In this document: one piece after another, positions 62,810-64,000 of the stretch
How the letters are laid out: every line of letters begins with the position of its first letter
Position numbering within the stretch: the first letter of the stretch is position 1
Origin: an uncultured Opitutaceae bacterium
Lineage (GTDB): Bacteria > Verrucomicrobiota > Verrucomicrobiia > Opitutales > Opitutaceae
DNA: 64,000 nucleotides
Direction: 5' to 3'
Assembly: GCA_937902925.1 (NCBI GenBank)
Contig: CALFNN010000092.1
Location: 1 to 64,000 of the forward strand
The notes under the pieces: model-generated
Database searches by the model: none
What the model was told of the DNA's origin: nothing
Seen by the model: the letters and a program-made list of their open reading frames with translations, nothing else
Translations under genes and position numbers: made by a program

Positions 62810-63876
62810 AGGTCGGGCCAGGATTTCGAGGGGCTGACCATCGCGCCCCGGGTGGCGTTGGCGAGTTCCCAGTAGAGGGCGGGAGCGGCCGGGTCGCCGC
62901 CGAGGAGCGGGAAAAGGATCGTGCTGACCGGGACGCGCGGCGGGAGCTGCTTCACAGCGATCTCGAAGAACCGGATGCGCTGCTCCTCGCCGACGTCGCC
63001 GTCGTAAGGCAGCGACTCGCTCTTGGTCGGCAGCCCGTCCGTGAAGAGCACGATGCTGTCGGGCAGGCGCGGCAGGTAGCGCACCGCGGTGAAGGCCTTC
63101 TCCATGTTGGCGCCGCCCTGCGGGACGACCTCGTCGAGTTGCTTGACGATCGCATTGACGGTCGCCTTGTCCGTGGTGCTGAACCACTCGTCGCCGCGAT
63201 CGGGCAGGACGGGCACGGTATCCTCGCCGAAGAACAGGATCTGGAAATGGGTGTTGGGGTCGAGCGAGGCGATCATCCACTTGAGTGCCTGGATGGTCCG
63301 CTGCCATTTCGGAGCCGCGCGCTTTTGCGCGTCGGAATCCGACAGGCGGGCGGCCGCCGCATCGATGGTCTCGTCGAGCATGGAACCAGAGGTGCGCACG
63401 AGGAAGACGATGAACTCGCCCTGCAGGCGGACGCCGGTGAGATACTGGCGGCGGTCGATGTTGGGGATCGGGACGGGGGCGTGATCCTCGGTGGGCAGGT
63501 TCTTCTTTTCGCCCAGCAGGGTGTTGAGCGCGTCCTTCATCGCGCCCGTCTGCTGCAGCATCAGCAGCAGTTCGCGGCGGCGGTCGGTGAGTTTCAACTC
63601 GTCCTGGTTGTTCTTCGCGTTCACGTCCTGCAACTCGAGCTGGGCGGCGGCGAGGACCTTCGAGAGACGGTCGAGGTCGACCTGGCTGACGTTGATCTGA
63701 CTGGAGAGCTGCTTCACGCGGTCCTGCAGCTCGTCGATGCTGGCCTTGTCGACGTTCTGCTTTTGCGAGACCGTCAGGATGAACACCAGGATCATCGCGC
63801 CGAAGCCGCAACAAATGCAGTCGAGGAAGGCGAGGCTGAACACCTCGGTCTCGCGACGCTTGCCGGCGATCGACAT
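62806..63876 (-). CDS. VWA-domain protein with N-terminal membrane anchor (MIDAS Asp replaced)
   Basis: A 356-residue paralogue of the gene it overlaps: the same membrane segment (SLAFLDCICCGFGAMILVFI), then a coiled coil (LQDRVKQLSSQINVSQVDLD), and a VWA-like domain. Its MIDAS line reads FIVFLVRTSGSMLDETI, so the first metal-binding Asp is Arg, though LPDSIVLFTDGLPTKSES keeps a later Asp. The pair may form a hetero-complex in which only one subunit binds metal. It is the upstream partner of an ATGA-coupled operon. Confidence 0.75.
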   Translation of the reverse strand: MSIAGKRRETEVFSLAFLDCICCGFGAMILVFILTVSQKQNVDKASIDELQDRVKQLSSQINVSQVDLDRLSKVLAAAQLELQDVNAKNNQDELKLTDRRRELLLMLQQTGAMKDALNTLLGEKKNLPTEDHAPVPIPNIDRRQYLTGVRLQGEFIVFLVRTSGSMLDETIDAAAARLSDSDAQKRAAPKWQRTIQALKWMIASLDPNTHFQILFFGEDTVPVLPDRGDEWFSTTDKATVNAIVKQLDEVVPQGGANMEKAFTAVRYLPRLPDSIVLFTDGLPTKSESLPYDGDVGEEQRIRFFEIAVKQLPPRVPVSTILFPLLGGDPAAPALYWELANATRGAMVSPSKSWPDL

Positions 63877-63895
63877 GGGAGAAGGACGACGGGGT

Positions 63896-64000
63896 TTACC
63901 GGTGGGCGCCGTTGGCCCCCGGGCAGTGCGCGAACAAGACCTCGACCGCGGCCGGACCGCAGCGGATGGTCAGCCGGTCGCCGGCCTCGACGGCGACGCG
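63896..64000 (-). CDS. 3' end of an unknown gene, cut by window edge
   Basis: The minus-strand frame RVAVEAGDRLTIRCGPAAVE, ending FAHCPGANGAHR, stops with TAA at 63898. It is the C-terminal 34 residues of a gene whose start lies to the right. It stands 19 bases before the VWA operon on the same strand, so it is probably its upstream member. Too little is visible to name it. Confidence 0.55.
   Translation of the reverse strand, partial: RVAVEAGDRLTIRCGPAAVEVLFAHCPGANGAHR

Overview
The window is GC-rich chromosomal DNA that looks like Verrucomicrobiota, most likely an Opitutaceae-type bacterium. The case rests on gene content: Tat-exported plant-polysaccharide hydrolases, several secreted proteins of unknown function, TamA/TamB and TonB-dependent outer-membrane proteins of a diderm, a prfA-prmC pair, paired VWA proteins anchored by a single N-terminal helix, and a sigma-54-type promoter. 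No rRNA or ribosomal protein gene is present, so the taxonomy is inference.

Layout. Positions 1-4327 hold the start of a GH106-like rhamnosidase gene that runs off the left edge, relics of two-component signalling genes (a LytTR domain and a histidine-kinase ATPase domain), and an intact Tat-exported amidohydrolase. Positions 4328-14640 form a mobile island with a less GC-rich, repeat-dense character. It contains a non-coding stretch with a MITE-like repeat unit and a perfect palindrome, a tyrosine recombinase, several families of transposon-end-like repeats, two overlapping XRE regulators, an unknown 393-residue protein, and a compact five-gene operon. That operon reads as a Tn7-like transposition module: TnsA-like, TnsB (intact DDE), TnsC (AAA+ ATPase), TniQ, and a last protein that resembles a tyrosine recombinase with its catalytic residues lost, i.e. 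TnsF-like. An end-like repeat array and a fragment of a tRNA 3' end follow. This operon is the most interesting system in the window.

Positions 14639-19252 are a minus-strand carbohydrate cluster (GH43, GH28, GH29) that fits pectin or rhamnogalacturonan side-chain breakdown; the GH106-like gene on the same strand would extend the same theme. Then come a lipoprotein, a YdcF-like exported protein, tRNA-Phe, an SNF2-family helicase, an ECF sigma/anti-sigma pair, a GH63-type glucosidase, a small lysozyme-fold protein, and a CHASE2 adenylate cyclase beside a FecR-domain secreted protein. Two further secreted proteins and a HAD phosphatase follow; a decayed partial copy of the HAD gene lies about 2.4 kb away.

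Positions 36346-57729 are mostly housekeeping: prfA-prmC, a tail-specific protease, a rhomboid-like protein, a ferredoxin, a TonB-dependent receptor, an M3 peptidase, tamB-tamA, a cupin, a NYN/PIN-like protein, a DUF1294 protein, a Gfo/Idh/MocA oxidoreductase, and two zinc metallopeptidases. From 57869 to the right edge a sigma-54-like promoter precedes a TPR membrane protein and two secreted Gly/Gln-rich proteins. Facing them on the minus strand is an overlapping pair of membrane-anchored VWA proteins plus the end of a further gene.
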